Assembly (NCBI GenBank): GCA_010094045.1
Contig: ML986587.1
Span: 62,001 to 126,000, forward strand
Length of the DNA stretch: 64,000 nucleotides
From: Lojkania enalia
Taxonomy: Eukaryota > Ascomycota > Dothideomycetes > Pleosporales
Direction of reading: 5' to 3'
The notes beneath the pieces are model-generated. The model ran no database searches, was not told the DNA's origin, and worked only from the letters and a program-made list of their open reading frames with translations. This document shows, piece by piece, positions 35,277-45,989 of this stretch; position 1 is the first letter of the stretch, and every line of letters starts with the position of its first letter. The position numbers and the translations under genes are program-made.

Positions 35277-35625
35277 TCAAATGAGTGTGACAGTCCCGAG
35301 TTTGTTGGCTTCTTCGGGCCAAAGCTCTCCTTCCATCATGTCGTGGATATATGCTAGGCCGATCAATCGATAAATGTCATTATGCTGTCGGATAATGGAG
35401 GGCATGTTTCACCCTACAAAGAGAGCAATAAAATCTCCAGGTTGCGCAGCTTCTACCACAAGGCTGATGTATCCTTTGTCACTGAGAAGCAAAGAAGTCC
35501 CTCAACTGTTATCGTAAATGGCATCATGTAGTAACTGGTTGTAATTTTGTAGCGCTGTAAGGGTAACAGCTTCATCATCCCAATTTTTCAGGTGTTCATC
35601 AAAATTGTAGACATCTATAAAGATG
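35277..35625 (-). pseudogene. Decayed C-terminal fragment of a HET-domain gene
   Basis: One minus-strand frame reads, with two TGA stops inside, FDEHLKNWDDEAVT, then SDKGYISLVVEAAQPGDFIA, then IYRLIGLAYIHDMMEGELWP, ending at a TGA at 35277-35279. This parallels the C-terminus of the intact HET protein next to it (YRLIGPAYIHGMMSGECWP). There is no HET domain in this copy. It starts only about 90 bp beyond the neighbour's stop, so it looks like the end of an older tandem copy or a partial duplication. Confidence 0.8.
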
Positions 35626-35717
35626 TAGGAATAGCATGTTTGTGAAACCCTTAGGGAAGTGTGTACAAGATATCGGACATTGCAAGCATCATAAATGAAT
35701 ATTTACCATGGCTAGAA

Positions 35718-37698
35718 TTATATTAGTGAAATCTTCTGGATCTTCTCCTTTTCCACTGGCCAACATTCTCCGGACATCATACCATGAATGTAAGCGGGGC
35801 CAATTAATCGATACTTACAATATCTCTCCTCACGCACCACAAAAGGCACTTTTCCTCCTGATAACAGAGCTACTCGATCCCCAGCCTGCATCCATGATGG
35901 ACCTAACCCCAGGTAATCACGATCAGTTACAAATAAAGTCTTGTGAGCTTTGTTCCGGGTAATTGCATCCTCGTTGCGTGGCGTGAGCAGTCCGCGAGAT
36001 TGAAGGGTGACTAGTATGACGATCTCATCCGGCCAGTCTACTATATTCTCTCCGACATTCATCATCATTCCCATAGTAATCAGAGCCGAGCCTTTTATTT
36101 GATATGTCCTTATGAGATCAGCGCGGAGTTGATTGATATCAATTCCAGAGTCAGGCAGATTTGCGGTTATGATATCCATCCAGTGTCCTGGTCCACGCCA
36201 GTGAGGTAAAGGTGCAAAAGGATACTTCCGACCGGATCTATCAATCCAGTTATGGGTCATAGTTCGGAAAAATGCTTCTTCGATAGTTTCTCCTGTCTGA
36301 TACTGGCCGCTTATTTGACGCGCAACTACGGCCCACCCCTGGAAGCCCTTAACCAATGATATACCAGCGAGGATTGCCTCATCAAAATAGGGTTCGCTCG
36401 GAAAAGGCCTAGCCACTGCCCGAATAGTATCCATAATAATTCCTGATACGGTAAGGACCGTCTCGGTGAGCTCGTGGATGATGCTATTAAGCCATTTACT
36501 AGCTCCCGGACCAATAGTTACTATCGGATTTACACTCCTGATGTTGCTCCAATCCGGTACCCAGGATGGAAGTCCCGTCATTGACGGCGGTAAGCAAACT
36601 TCCTCAAGGACGTCCACAGTATTTTCGCTTGTGATTATCGTGCGTGTGAAAGTTGTATATACCGACACTAGATCCGCTTCGTAATCAACCCTTGAAGTTT
36701 GAAACCCAATTTCCCGAAGAATTCCATATACGCCATAAATTTTGTCTCTACGATCTGAGGCACACTTTGTGCGCACAGCTTTGAGAACGTAACGAAGATA
36801 TTGAGGCGGCGCTACTCCCATGACAAAATTCGTTTCGAGGGTCATTCCTCTGAGGTGTCTATAGCATTCGGATGTGTCATAAAGATCCTTGGCGAATCTT
36901 GAAACTGTCAGTGATTGCATTGACTCAACTTCCTGGAGGATTTCAAGAGCATCCTTGAATTCGCCCCATGGCATTCTATCTGATCCACATAATAGGATAG
37001 GATGTTTTGCTAGAACGAGCTCCTGAACTGGCCACAATCGATGAAACCAGTTCCAGCCAAGAACTCTAGTTATCTCATTTATATTTTCTTCTGCGCCAAA
37101 TAGCTGACGCAATACAGCTGCCAATTTGTCAGTCACAGCCTTGTAGGATTGAGCATGCCAATTTCGTACCACAAAATTCTTGCACACATTCTTGTCGTGC
37201 CATCTCCCAGTGGGTTGAGGATTCCGTCGCCCTGTTCCATTTCATTCTTGCGATATCCCAAAGAAGCTTAAAAGTCGCTTCCGAAAGACAAGTTCCGTGT
37301 CCTAAATAAACCCATACAACATTGGCCCGCTTATAAATAGACCCCATCAGCGGCACCTGATGGTTCTTTTCAAGAGTTGAGGATTGGTTGATGCATATCG
37401 AGTCAACCCAAAATGTGCCTTTGGGCCTGTGGACGCGCGCTTGAAGGAGAATATCAAATACATTCCGCGTTACCATTAATCTCTTGCCGTTGCAGGTAAT
37501 GGTTTCCGTTGGCTCCTGTCCGTCCCAAGCGTACGAAACAGCATCAAATTCGGGGCATTCATCAATTGAAGCGTCGAAAAGTTGAATTGAGAAATTTATA
37601 GGGCTCTCGAACGATGTATCCTTGGGCTCGCTGAGAGAGAATAACCTAAAGGCCGAGGAGGATTGCAGGCGCTTGTAGCGATAACGACCGCCACCCAT
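35718..37698 (-). CDS. HET (heterokaryon incompatibility) domain protein
   Basis: Read as exons 37186-37698 and 35718-37139, giving 644 residues. HET domains trigger incompatibility-type cell death in fungi, but many HET genes have no known role. The N-terminal HET motifs are clear: FDAVSYAWDG at 51-60, the ITCNG-RLMVTRNVFDILLQ stretch at about 67-86, FWVDSICINQ at 96-105, then VPLMGSIYKRANVVWVYLG. The C-terminal half ends with the typical PGD-like and YRLIGPAYIHGMM motifs. The two halves are in different frames. They join only through a 46-nt intron (37140-37185) with a weak donor GTGCAA and acceptor ACAAG. If that is not an intron, the gene has a frameshift. Confidence 0.75.
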
Positions 37699-38679
37699 CT
37701 CAATCTTGATGTGGCCTAGAGTCGGTCTAAGGAATAATTGGCTGTATATTTACTCGGATTTCTATTTAAGGTTGTGTGCTCCGTTTTCTGAAGTAACCTA
37801 TGGTATTGTATGGTATTGTGTGAGCAGGTTGTGCGCCCAAGGCTGAAGTTACTGGTGTTGATCGGCTCCGACAATTCAGATTTAATACCTTGTCATTGTA
37901 ATTATCGGTTTCCGAATTCGAATATAATTATTCTAAGGATATGCGGCATATATCTAAAGTGGGACTTGTATGAAGGATGATAACGTCTTTACACCGCTGA
38001 TAAAGCCAAACTCACTGTTTGCAAGCACGTGACCAGCGGGCTGTGCTGCGCCAAGATCCATTGAGAGAGCCGCACATAGATCGCCGCTTTCTTGACGTAG
38101 AGGGCAATATTTCCCGACGAGACTCAGAATCGAACAAGGCTACAATTTTACATTAAATCGAGAGGCAGCTAATATAGACATCTGCGAAGAAAAACCCGTA
38201 ATTGCTTAAGGTCAGTTCAAGGTGTCGACATGTCTTCTTCAGAACATCAAATAGAAGACTAAAAATTGAGAATTTTATACTTTAGATTATTCTAATACTT
38301 CAATACTTTAGCTCTATTGGCGAATTAATCACACTCGGAATGCGCCGAATAAGCTAGTCGATCCTAGACAAAAACGTCATATCAAATGGTTAATTGGCTA
38401 GTCAATGAATGAATGAATAAGCGAAGACTAGCCTATTGGCTAATCAAACCACGCACTGGCTAGTTATTGAATAGCCGGCTATACCGTAGTGTATCTCATT
38501 TATACTTCCTACTGGCGAGATTCCTTTGTAGATATCAATCCCAATTTCACTCACACGCCAATCCCCAAAAAACAGTAATATCCACTCCCCACTCCCGGCT
38601 GAAACCTAGATCCATTAAAAATCCAATACTCGTATCTTTCAACGCGCTAATTTCCAATCTCAAACCCAAACCTCCAATT
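37699..38679. other. Intergenic, AT-rich with inverted repeats
   Basis: About 980 bp between the HET start and the NmrA-like stop. Contains short repeats of GGCTAGTC and its complement GACTAGCC around 38395-38475, able to form a small hairpin, and an ATGA tandem at 38405-38418. No gene seen. Confidence 0.55.
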
Positions 38680-39618
38680 CTACGCCCTCACAAACACTGC
38701 CTTGTTCGCCTCAAGCCAGCTCTCATAACTAATCGGCTCCCTCCCCGCATACTTCCTAATATTCCCAACCGCCTCGTCATGCAGCTCCTTGGGATACCAC
38801 GTCGCGGGCGGCAACATCTTCCTTAACCCATTCACCATCGTAACCACAAAGCCCTCCGGCAAAAAGCTATTCTTCTCAATGAACTGTTGCTCCGTAATCG
38901 ACTTCACCGGGTACCTCCTGCCAAACACTTTCCCCACGACCTCCCACGCATCGTATGACGTCATGAGGTCCGGGCCGCATATATACACAATCTTTGATGG
39001 GCTGTCCGGCGAGACGTCTGGGGTGACAATCAAGGCGCCCGCGACGGCGCCCACGTCCTCGGGCGCTAAGTAGTCGAGCTGGACCTGCGGGTGCAGGACC
39101 TGAATCTCGGCGCTCTGTAGATCCATGGCGTACCAGTTGAGGTTGGAGTCGAAGTACGCGGCACGTAGGGCTGCGAAGGGGATCCCGACGTCTTCGAGCG
39201 CGATTTCGGCGCTCGCATGCACCCGTTGCACAAAGTCGGAGCCGATGTTCGACTCGTCGGATGCGGCGCCGCGCACACTATAGGAGGAAAGCAACGCGAT
39301 GTATGTTATGCCTGCGGCTTCAAGGGCTTGGAAGGAGGCTTTCATGGCGTCCTGTGCGTCATGGAGGACGTAGACGAAGGCTGTTTTTGCGCCGGATAGG
39401 GCGACGGCCTCAGTGAGGGAGGAGGGGTCTGAGAGATCGGCTTTGATGCGCTCGAAGCCGTATTTTACCTCGTCGGCTTTGCTGATGCCTTTAATGGTCT
39501 TGCTTGGGTCGCGCATGGCGAGCCAGACTTTTGCGCCGCGTTTGCCGGCTTCGAGGGCGGCAGCGCTGCCTACTTGACCCGTGGGTCCAAAAACAAGGAC
39601 GTTCTTTTGGTCGGCCAT
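38680..39618 (-). CDS. NmrA-like NAD(P)-binding protein
   Basis: A single exon of 312 residues. N-terminal Rossmann motif VLVFGPTGQVGSAAALEAGK (7-26) with the G-X2-G-X2-G loop GPTGQVG (11-17), followed by the pattern of an atypical SDR of the NmrA/isoflavone-reductase type (ALLSSYSVRG; LDYLAPEDVGAVAGALI). The usual catalytic Tyr-X3-Lys is not evident, as in redox-sensing or regulatory members, though reductases also exist in this group. It is not identifiable as NmrA itself, the AreA co-repressor. The start ATG at 39618 leaves only six residues before the Rossmann strand, normal for the family. Confidence 0.88.
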   Translation of the reverse strand: MADQKNVLVFGPTGQVGSAAALEAGKRGAKVWLAMRDPSKTIKGISKADEVKYGFERIKADLSDPSSLTEAVALSGAKTAFVYVLHDAQDAMKASFQALEAAGITYIALLSSYSVRGAASDESNIGSDFVQRVHASAEIALEDVGIPFAALRAAYFDSNLNWYAMDLQSAEIQVLHPQVQLDYLAPEDVGAVAGALIVTPDVSPDSPSKIVYICGPDLMTSYDAWEVVGKVFGRRYPVKSITEQQFIEKNSFLPEGFVVTMVNGLRKMLPPATWYPKELHDEAVGNIRKYAGREPISYESWLEANKAVFVRA

Positions 39619-40383
39619 TGTTTCGATGATCCCGGAGAGAGGCTGAGGCGGGTTACGGTAGTGAAGGCACTGGGGTCCAGTCGATGTTGCAACAAGAGAC
39701 TTGTAAAAACTTAGGATACGAATCCGATGTTTTCCAATCGGAAACCCATCGTTTTATCAATAAGGCTTTGCATTATTCGTGATGTCGGGAGGCCCCTCTT
39801 CCGTTGTTGGACCGAATGGGGTCTCCGACATCAAATGTGGCGCCTATTTGTGTAACTTGACTAGACCACTTCATTGTCGGACGTCCGTCCCCAGAAATCG
39901 GAAGTCGGAACCTTGTCAGCACATGCAAACAGAGTATGCTGAAATTAAAGTATTTTGGTCCGGACTTTAGCCTTATTTTTATAAAGAATCTCGGTATTCG
40001 GATTCCGTCTGTCAAATCGGCTTGGTAAGCAGCTCGTAGAAAAGACAACCCGGAAGTGCGAGTGCAACCGGAAGAAAGCTCTTGCTCTGATCAGGGTTGA
40101 AGTTCCTGTGCGAGGATACTTGAAAACACGGACCAAATGTTGTCCGTGGGCTTCAGTTGTATGGATTCTGCGGCTTGCGGTTTTGGTCCGCCAACGTTCA
40201 AACTCCTTACCAGCTTTGCCCGACAAGATTACTATCGCTTTCATTCCTAGATACTTGACGCAGCCGATCCATCACAAAATATAATTGCGTTCAATATTTA
40301 GCGAGAGCCTTTGTATTTACAATATGCCTGAAGTATATACAAGAAGTCTCTCGGGGCTACATAAACCGAGCTTGTACTGTGCA
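39619..40383. other. Intergenic, NmrA-like promoter and esterase 3' flank
   Basis: About 765 bp. The first 250 bp upstream of the NmrA-like ATG are rich in CGG/CCG triplets. The rest is presumably the 3' UTR of the esterase. No gene seen. Confidence 0.6.
39724..39741. promoter_or_regulatory. Candidate Zn2Cys6 site, CCGAT-N8-ATCGG
   Basis: An everted CCG-N12-CGG pair with extended symmetry, 106 bp upstream of the NmrA-like start codon. Binuclear zinc-cluster dimers bind paired CGG triplets; spacing alone cannot name the factor. Confidence 0.4.
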
Positions 40384-41721
40384 TCAATAGTTTTGCTCTG
40401 GCAGAGGAGTTAGCATCTCTTTCCACGCTTTGCTTAGCGAACGTACCATCATTCCAGTAAAGCGTCTCATGCTGCACTTCCGGCCCAACCGCGCCAAACT
40501 CCCACCCAAACTTGATCCGGATATACTGCATAACATGGCTCGCAATCTTGATATGCCCAACATCGGTCGGGTGATACTGTGGTGCAATGTCATTGTGCTG
40601 TAAAATTCCTGTGCTATTGAAATAATGCACATAACCCCCGTCTTTGTAATGCTCGTATACTTGATAGATCTCGTCGATGAAGGCTCCAGCCTGGGCATAC
40701 GAGTTGCCAATGGAATAAAAGCCGTTCCAAAGCGACATAAGAATTATCTGCGCGTTAGGATAGACTTCGTGGACCTGAGCTACAAAAGAGAGGTAGCTGG
40801 ATTTGTATTGCTCGCTAGTGACATTATTCGCTGTGTTATTGTCATTTGTGCCAAGATTGATTAGAACTATGTCGGCGGCGGGATGGGCTCCGAAGTCCCA
40901 CTTTTCTGGCTCTGTTCCGTAGATCTGGGATGCACGCCAAGAGGTGTCGGAGGTTTGGAACCATTGATATGTCTGTCCTCGGGGATTTCCCCAGCAATTC
41001 GCATCCGTTAGGCAGATGCCAGGGTATGCCGTGATACTGAATTCGACATTGCCGAAGCCAGCGCCAATGGTGTAACCAAAGCCCGAGAAGGCTTCGTATG
41101 TGGCGTACATGCCCGACGTCAGGCTATCGCCAATGAATTCGATTGTCTTGCCGTAATTCGGGAGCTTGATGAGCTTGGAACTTGAGGATACGTGGACTGC
41201 GGAAATTTGCACGCCGTAGGCCCAATTCGTCACGCGCAGTTCGAAAGTTAGCGGCAGTTGGTATGGGAGTGTGGCATTGAGGCCGGGGGTAGAGGGAGAA
41301 ACAAGATGGTGAGTTCCAGCGGAGACGTTTGTAAACTGCCAGTCGAGTCCGGCAACGCGGTAGGCGACCAGAACGCCCGGTGAGGTGTTCTCCCCAAAGG
41401 TGATGGCAACGTCTTGGCCGCTAAACCCAAATTTCAGCCCTGGTGCTCTACAGCAGAAATCAGTCCATGGTAGGGAAAAGCAGTATTAGCTATTAGGCAT
41501 GCGTACGCCCACCAAGAGATGTGTTTGCTATCCCAGCGCCCCTTGTATGACAGCTCGGTAGCATTGGGCCCATAGGTCTTCCAGCCGGTGGTGTTAGCGG
41601 TTATAGGAGCAGTCCTAGTGTTGAGGAAGTGTGTCTCCCGGACTTGGCCGTTCTGGAGTATAGTAGAGAATGCTTGAGGAAGAAGCGGCACAACGCAGCA
41701 AAGTACAGAAAATAGCCTCAT
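40384..41721 (-). CDS. Secreted SGNH/GDSL esterase, CE2-like
   Basis: Exons 41507-41721, 40447-41447 and 40384-40397 give 409 residues. A signal peptide covers about residues 1-19 (MRLFSVLCCVVPLLPQAFS). An N-terminal beta-sandwich-like part (30-155) precedes a GDSL esterase domain. The nucleophile is Ser180 in FIGDSLTSG, the oxyanion block GTNDNN is at 271-276, and His364/His370 lie in QYHPTDVGH. The layout matches carbohydrate esterase family 2-like enzymes that deacetylate plant cell-wall polysaccharides outside the cell. The last exon is only 14 nt; the preceding 49-nt intron has a GTACGT donor, GCTAAC branch and CCAG end. Using it gives the family-like ending LYWNDEQNY, whereas reading through adds about 45 unrelated residues. 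Confidence 0.9.
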
Positions 41722-42517
41722 GGTGGCAGGTTCGAGCCGTAAAAGACAGACAGAAGGTCAATTGGCCCGAAGAAAAATAATGATGCCGCCATTGAGGCTT
41801 CTTATAGTAGGGGCAATGGACGAGAAGCGTGGTATATTGAACAGCTTGACGTTCCTTGTCGCGATGCGCCGGTTTAAAGCATAGCATATTAATTAGCTCG
41901 AGGTTCCTGACAGAAATTGACAGACTAGAAGCATAGTATATTAAATAGCTCGAAGTTCCTGGTAGCAGCTTCATCCAAAGGTCGGGGAGTAGCTGCAACC
42001 CCCTGGTAACGATTGGCCCCTCGCCGGGTTTCTTGTCGTCTGTCTGTTGCAGGCCATGTAAGGCGGAGGTGTTCGATAGGCGGCTAGCATTCACCCTGCT
42101 CGGTCAGCCTTAGCAGCAACGTGCCCACGATACCTTCCACGGCTCGCTGCCACCTTCTGCTTCTGGACCATGTCCCTCGCTGCGATCCAAGGCTGGTTCC
42201 TGGCGAACGAGGCGGCGCTCGAGAGGGTGCTGCTGCTAATGGTGTGTGGGTCGGTGGGTGGGTGAGGGCGTGTGCACACGGAGACGCGCTTCCGCACCCT
42301 TCTGGGAACCCGCCCACCATCGCCGGTGGCTGCGCGGGACGTGCTACGAGACGGCGCTCCCTATGATGTAGCACTCGAGTGCGCCATAGCAGCGTCTCTT
42401 TAGCTATGGCGCCTGTGGCTTTTGTGGCAGCCCGGCGGCCATCCACTTCTCTCCACGGCTGTGCTTGAGACATGCTGTGTGCCTCGCAGAAGCGCGCTCG
42501 CTGCAGCAGCCCATCAA

Positions 42518-42548
<31 letters not shown>

Positions 42549-42905
42549 GTCAACACCACCAGCAGTAGCAAACGGGTGGTAGGGCTGCAGCAGCAACGCC
42601 CCTAATGAAGGGCTCCTCGTCGAGTGCGATCCTGATTGCTGGGGCGGCCCGTTGCTTGTTCGCGTTCGTCTTTCGCCGATGCTGCACGGCATTTCTTTTC
42701 TGGCTGCTTGGCTGACCCCCCCCTCGCCTGCGACGCTCCCATCGTTGTGCGACTTATACTCCTCCATCCCTCCCCAATCGAGCCTGCGCCCGTCCGCGCC
42801 CGTCACCGCCGGAGAAGTAGCCAGAGACACGGCCCGCTCTTTTTGTCTGCGCCCGGCGCCATGAGCATCGTGTCTTTGGTCCGACCATGTTGTTAAGATA
42901 GTGTG
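41722..42905. other. Divergent promoter region of esterase and CNL1-like gene
   Basis: About 1.2 kb. GC-rich from 42090, with a CAT/ATC microsatellite at 42518-42548. A 364-codon minus-strand frame (42084-43178) spans this and the first CNL1-like exon but is low complexity and matches nothing. Confidence 0.6.
42518..42548. repeat. (CAT)n microsatellite upstream of the CNL1-like gene
   Basis: About ten perfect CAT units, in the presumed promoter or 5' UTR. Confidence 0.9.
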
Positions 42906-43417
42906 ATGTCCTCCTCCGTCCCCGACAACCAACTGGGCCTCAGTCAGAGCGAAATCCAGCTCCTCCGTCAGCACCAGCAGATCGCCCTCTCGCAAGCCGG
43001 TAGCTCCTCGTCCCGCGCCGCCTCGCACGCCTCGAGCCAAGGCCGTCTCCTGCTGGATCCCACAAGCCTCCAGGCGCTGAGCGCCCATTTCGACCGCTTG
43101 ATGTACTCCATCCAGCAGCGATGGCAGTATGTGAGTGCCGCCCAATCCAGCGTCTCTGCAGGCCGCGCCCGCCTCCATTGGCTCCCACAGCTAACACTGG
43201 CTCCCGCCAGCTTACCCAGCAAACACAGTCTGCGACTCAGATCCAGTACGACCGCGCGGGCAACGCCATCCAAATGGCCGACGCTGAGATTGCCCGCTTC
43301 CGTGCCATCCTCCGTGAAATCGACGAGCTCCAGGTCGAATTCGACAAGGTGCGCCGCATCGGCGAGATTGTCAAGGGATTCAAGGCTCGGGTAGAGCACC
43401 TTGAGCGCCGGATCTGA
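42906..43417 (+). CDS. cnl1: BLOC-1 subunit CNL1-like protein
   Basis: Exons 42906-43130 and 43211-43417 give 143 residues. BLOC-1 is an endosomal adaptor complex; CNL1 is one of its small coiled-coil subunits. The sequence shows a polar start with LGLSQSEIQLLRQHQQIALS, a Ser-rich linker ending ASSQGRLLLDPTSLQALSAH, and then a long heptad-like helix including QYDRAGNAIQMADAEIARFR and ELQVEFDKVRRIGEIVKGF. Size, order and these motifs fit fungal CNL1 proteins as I remember them. The ATG at 42906 is the first in frame. Intron 43131-43210 is 80 nt with GTGAGT and GCCAG ends. Other short coiled-coil families cannot be fully excluded. Confidence 0.75.
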
Positions 43418-45989
43418 GGACGGTCACTCCACGTCAAAGACAACGACCACGGGCAGCAACATCATCTTCATCATCATCATCATCATCATCATCGTCATCA
43501 TCGTCATTATCATCATCATCATAACCATCATCACCGCCATTATCATCACGACAAGCAGCACGTCTTCTCTACCCCACGCTCCTTACCCTTTCACGATTCC
43601 ACGATCCACATAACAGAGTTACCATGTCCTCGCGGACGCTATACCTATACGTATTGATTATAAGGTCGGAGCCTCGCGGCACTTAGAAATATTAGCTTGG
43701 AAATTCGCAAAGAATTGGGTGCCTCGCGGCTTCCGGAGTCTTGATGTTTTCAGTTTGGATTTTTAGGGGATACCCAGGGTGCTTTATTTCTGTGCGAGTT
43801 TGCTCTCTGCTCTACCACTACTTTCCACCCGTTGTGTTTCTGAAACTTTTTTTTTTCCTAGCGCCCTTGTACCCATTTACTTTCTAAGGAACTACGTCAG
43901 CAGGATCGCCATCGCATGAGCGACAGGCGATCACGCGCAATTCCTCTCCTCGATTGTCTTTAATACTATTCTCTCAGCATAGCCTGCGACTCTTTAATCG
44001 ATATGCTATCTATCCCCTTTCGGCAACCATTCAGCCGCTTACCTCATCCTTAGCCTATCTATCCTTACACGAGCACCTTCTATCTCCCGCCTGACCTTCT
44101 GTGCACTCATTGCACTAACACAGCGTTGCTTCATGGAAACTGGGGCCCAAGATTCCCGTCTTAGAACTCCACGGCTGCTCTTTCAATAGTCCCTTCACTC
44201 CGTGAACATCAGTTTACCTGCATCTTTGACACATGGCACAGCATCGCAGCGCCCTCGCTTTACCCCGGCCAAGGATCTAAAATCCGTCCACTCGTGTCCA
44301 AACTCTTCTGAGACAAATATCCTCCGAACGAACAGCATATGCATAGTAGTAGTATTAAGGTGAGCACGAGGCCCGCCCCGGGCGATACAGCCGTGGTCAG
44401 ATTGTCGAATTGGAAAGGATGACATTGAGTGGGGATGAGTGGCGCATGCAAAGAATATTTCGGGGCTTGTGACTGCTGGTGGAGTCGGACGTGAAGTTGC
44501 ACAACGCGAAGCTAGATAATTGGAGGTGGCGCGAGCAGAGGAAATGGTTCGATCGCTTGCTCGCCTCATGAGAATGCCAGACTACTGCAGGAACGGAGAA
44601 GAGTGGAACGGATAGAGGGCGTATTAAGATCACGACGTGCGCAAGTTGATGTTTGTCGCAGCCTCGGAGAGCCCCGGTCATCTTTCCCAGCCTCGGCGAG
44701 ATTGAGCAGGCCTGACTTGCAGTTGCCAAGCGGACTCAAGCCTCGCCATCGAGTCCGTGCGAGGCATTCTGGATGAGCATACTGCCGCGGTATAAGCTAA
44801 AAATGTGAATTGCTCCAAAAGACCCAGAGCATCGCGTGGCACATCTAGCCATTTCAGGAATCCTGAGTGGCTCTCACATCTACGACCAGCAAACCCCAAA
44901 TCTCCTTTGCTTTATGGGCCCAGCCGCGCCACGGCCCGATCATGGCAAGCAAACAACTGTGCAAACGAGGATTTGATACGCACGGGTGCTTGCTGGGGAA
45001 AAGCAAAAGTCGGGGGAAATCACAGGGGAAATTGGACGAATGGAAAGCGAGGAGGCGATATCGTTGTGCCCGCCCTTCCATCTCGTCCCGCTCGACTCGA
45101 ATGCACCGAATCGCGGACGCCTTCACGGTCGATGCCAGCAAGCAGAACTAAATTGAATCCCAGCGAGCGGAGAAGTGCTTAGCCGCAAATGATGGCATGT
45201 ATTGCACGCTACAAGCCGTATGCGCTCCAATCTCGGTCGACGGCGGCACCATTTTGCGCGACTCGGACCTAGCGACTCTCTAGATAAGAATGCATAGTGT
45301 ATCTAGAAGACGGTGATGTGGAGAAGCTTTGGTGAAGCATAAGCCGGCGCGTAGCCCATTCCTAGGTCCCCTATCAAGCCGCCTTAGCGTTGAAGCTAGA
45401 GTGCATATCGCAACGTCCATCTGCCTCCGCACGCGTCCCGGCACCCCAGACCCCGGATTTTCCAGTTCTAACCTGCTCCAACTGCGGGGCAATTCCGTAA
45501 TGGTAGACCAACAGCCGCGGTACGGCGAGTAGCGGACCCCAACCCTCGGGATCAGGCTTCAGAAGGTCGCGTTGTTGGCGTAGGAACGGGAAATGGGCAA
45601 TGCTTTGAAAGGTCCAATGGTTAGAGGTAGTTGAGTGGAACGAGGGGGCTTCGATGCCTCCAACTTGGCAGTCTTCTCGGCAGCCGCCACAGGAGAGAAG
45701 CGACAGCTAGCTCCCCTACCACAGTAGATACCTAGCTACCCAGGTGGACTCGGCGAGCCCGTGCGCTCATCGCCAATGGTGTTTCCCCTACGGCGACCAT
45801 GCATCACACCAAGTCCATGGGTATATGTGTGCCCATGTGCCCGGCGCTGCCTGCTTCACCTTTCACCGCCCGCAAACTCACCTTGTCCATCTCGGCGCTT
45901 TATTGTAGTCGAGTGCTCCTCGTCAACCTACCTTCTTGCTCGCTAACCAACCCTTTCTACATCCTCACACGGGCATTTTGCGGCCCACC
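43418..45989. other. Intergenic with CAT microsatellite, no gene seen
   Basis: About 2.6 kb between two plus-strand genes. The first 130 bp hold the CAT-rich microsatellite, probably in the 3' UTR of the CNL1-like gene. The rest has short frames on both strands without recognisable domains. The final 150 bp are C-rich and act presumably as promoter of the transporter. Confidence 0.6.
43461..43548. repeat. (CAT)n imperfect microsatellite downstream of the CNL1-like gene
   Basis: About 28 CAT/CGT/TAT units with interruptions, 45 nt after the stop codon. Confidence 0.9.

Noticed and set aside
40298..40447. Read-through C-terminus of the esterase to 40298
   Set aside because: The intron at 40398-40446 has full splice signals and gives a family-like ending; the read-through tail resembles nothing.
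42084..43178. 364-codon minus-strand open frame over the CNL1-like promoter and first exon
   Set aside because: Composition is low complexity (it runs through the CAT repeat as poly-Asp and through GC-rich DNA), has no domain, and overlaps a better supported gene on the other strand.
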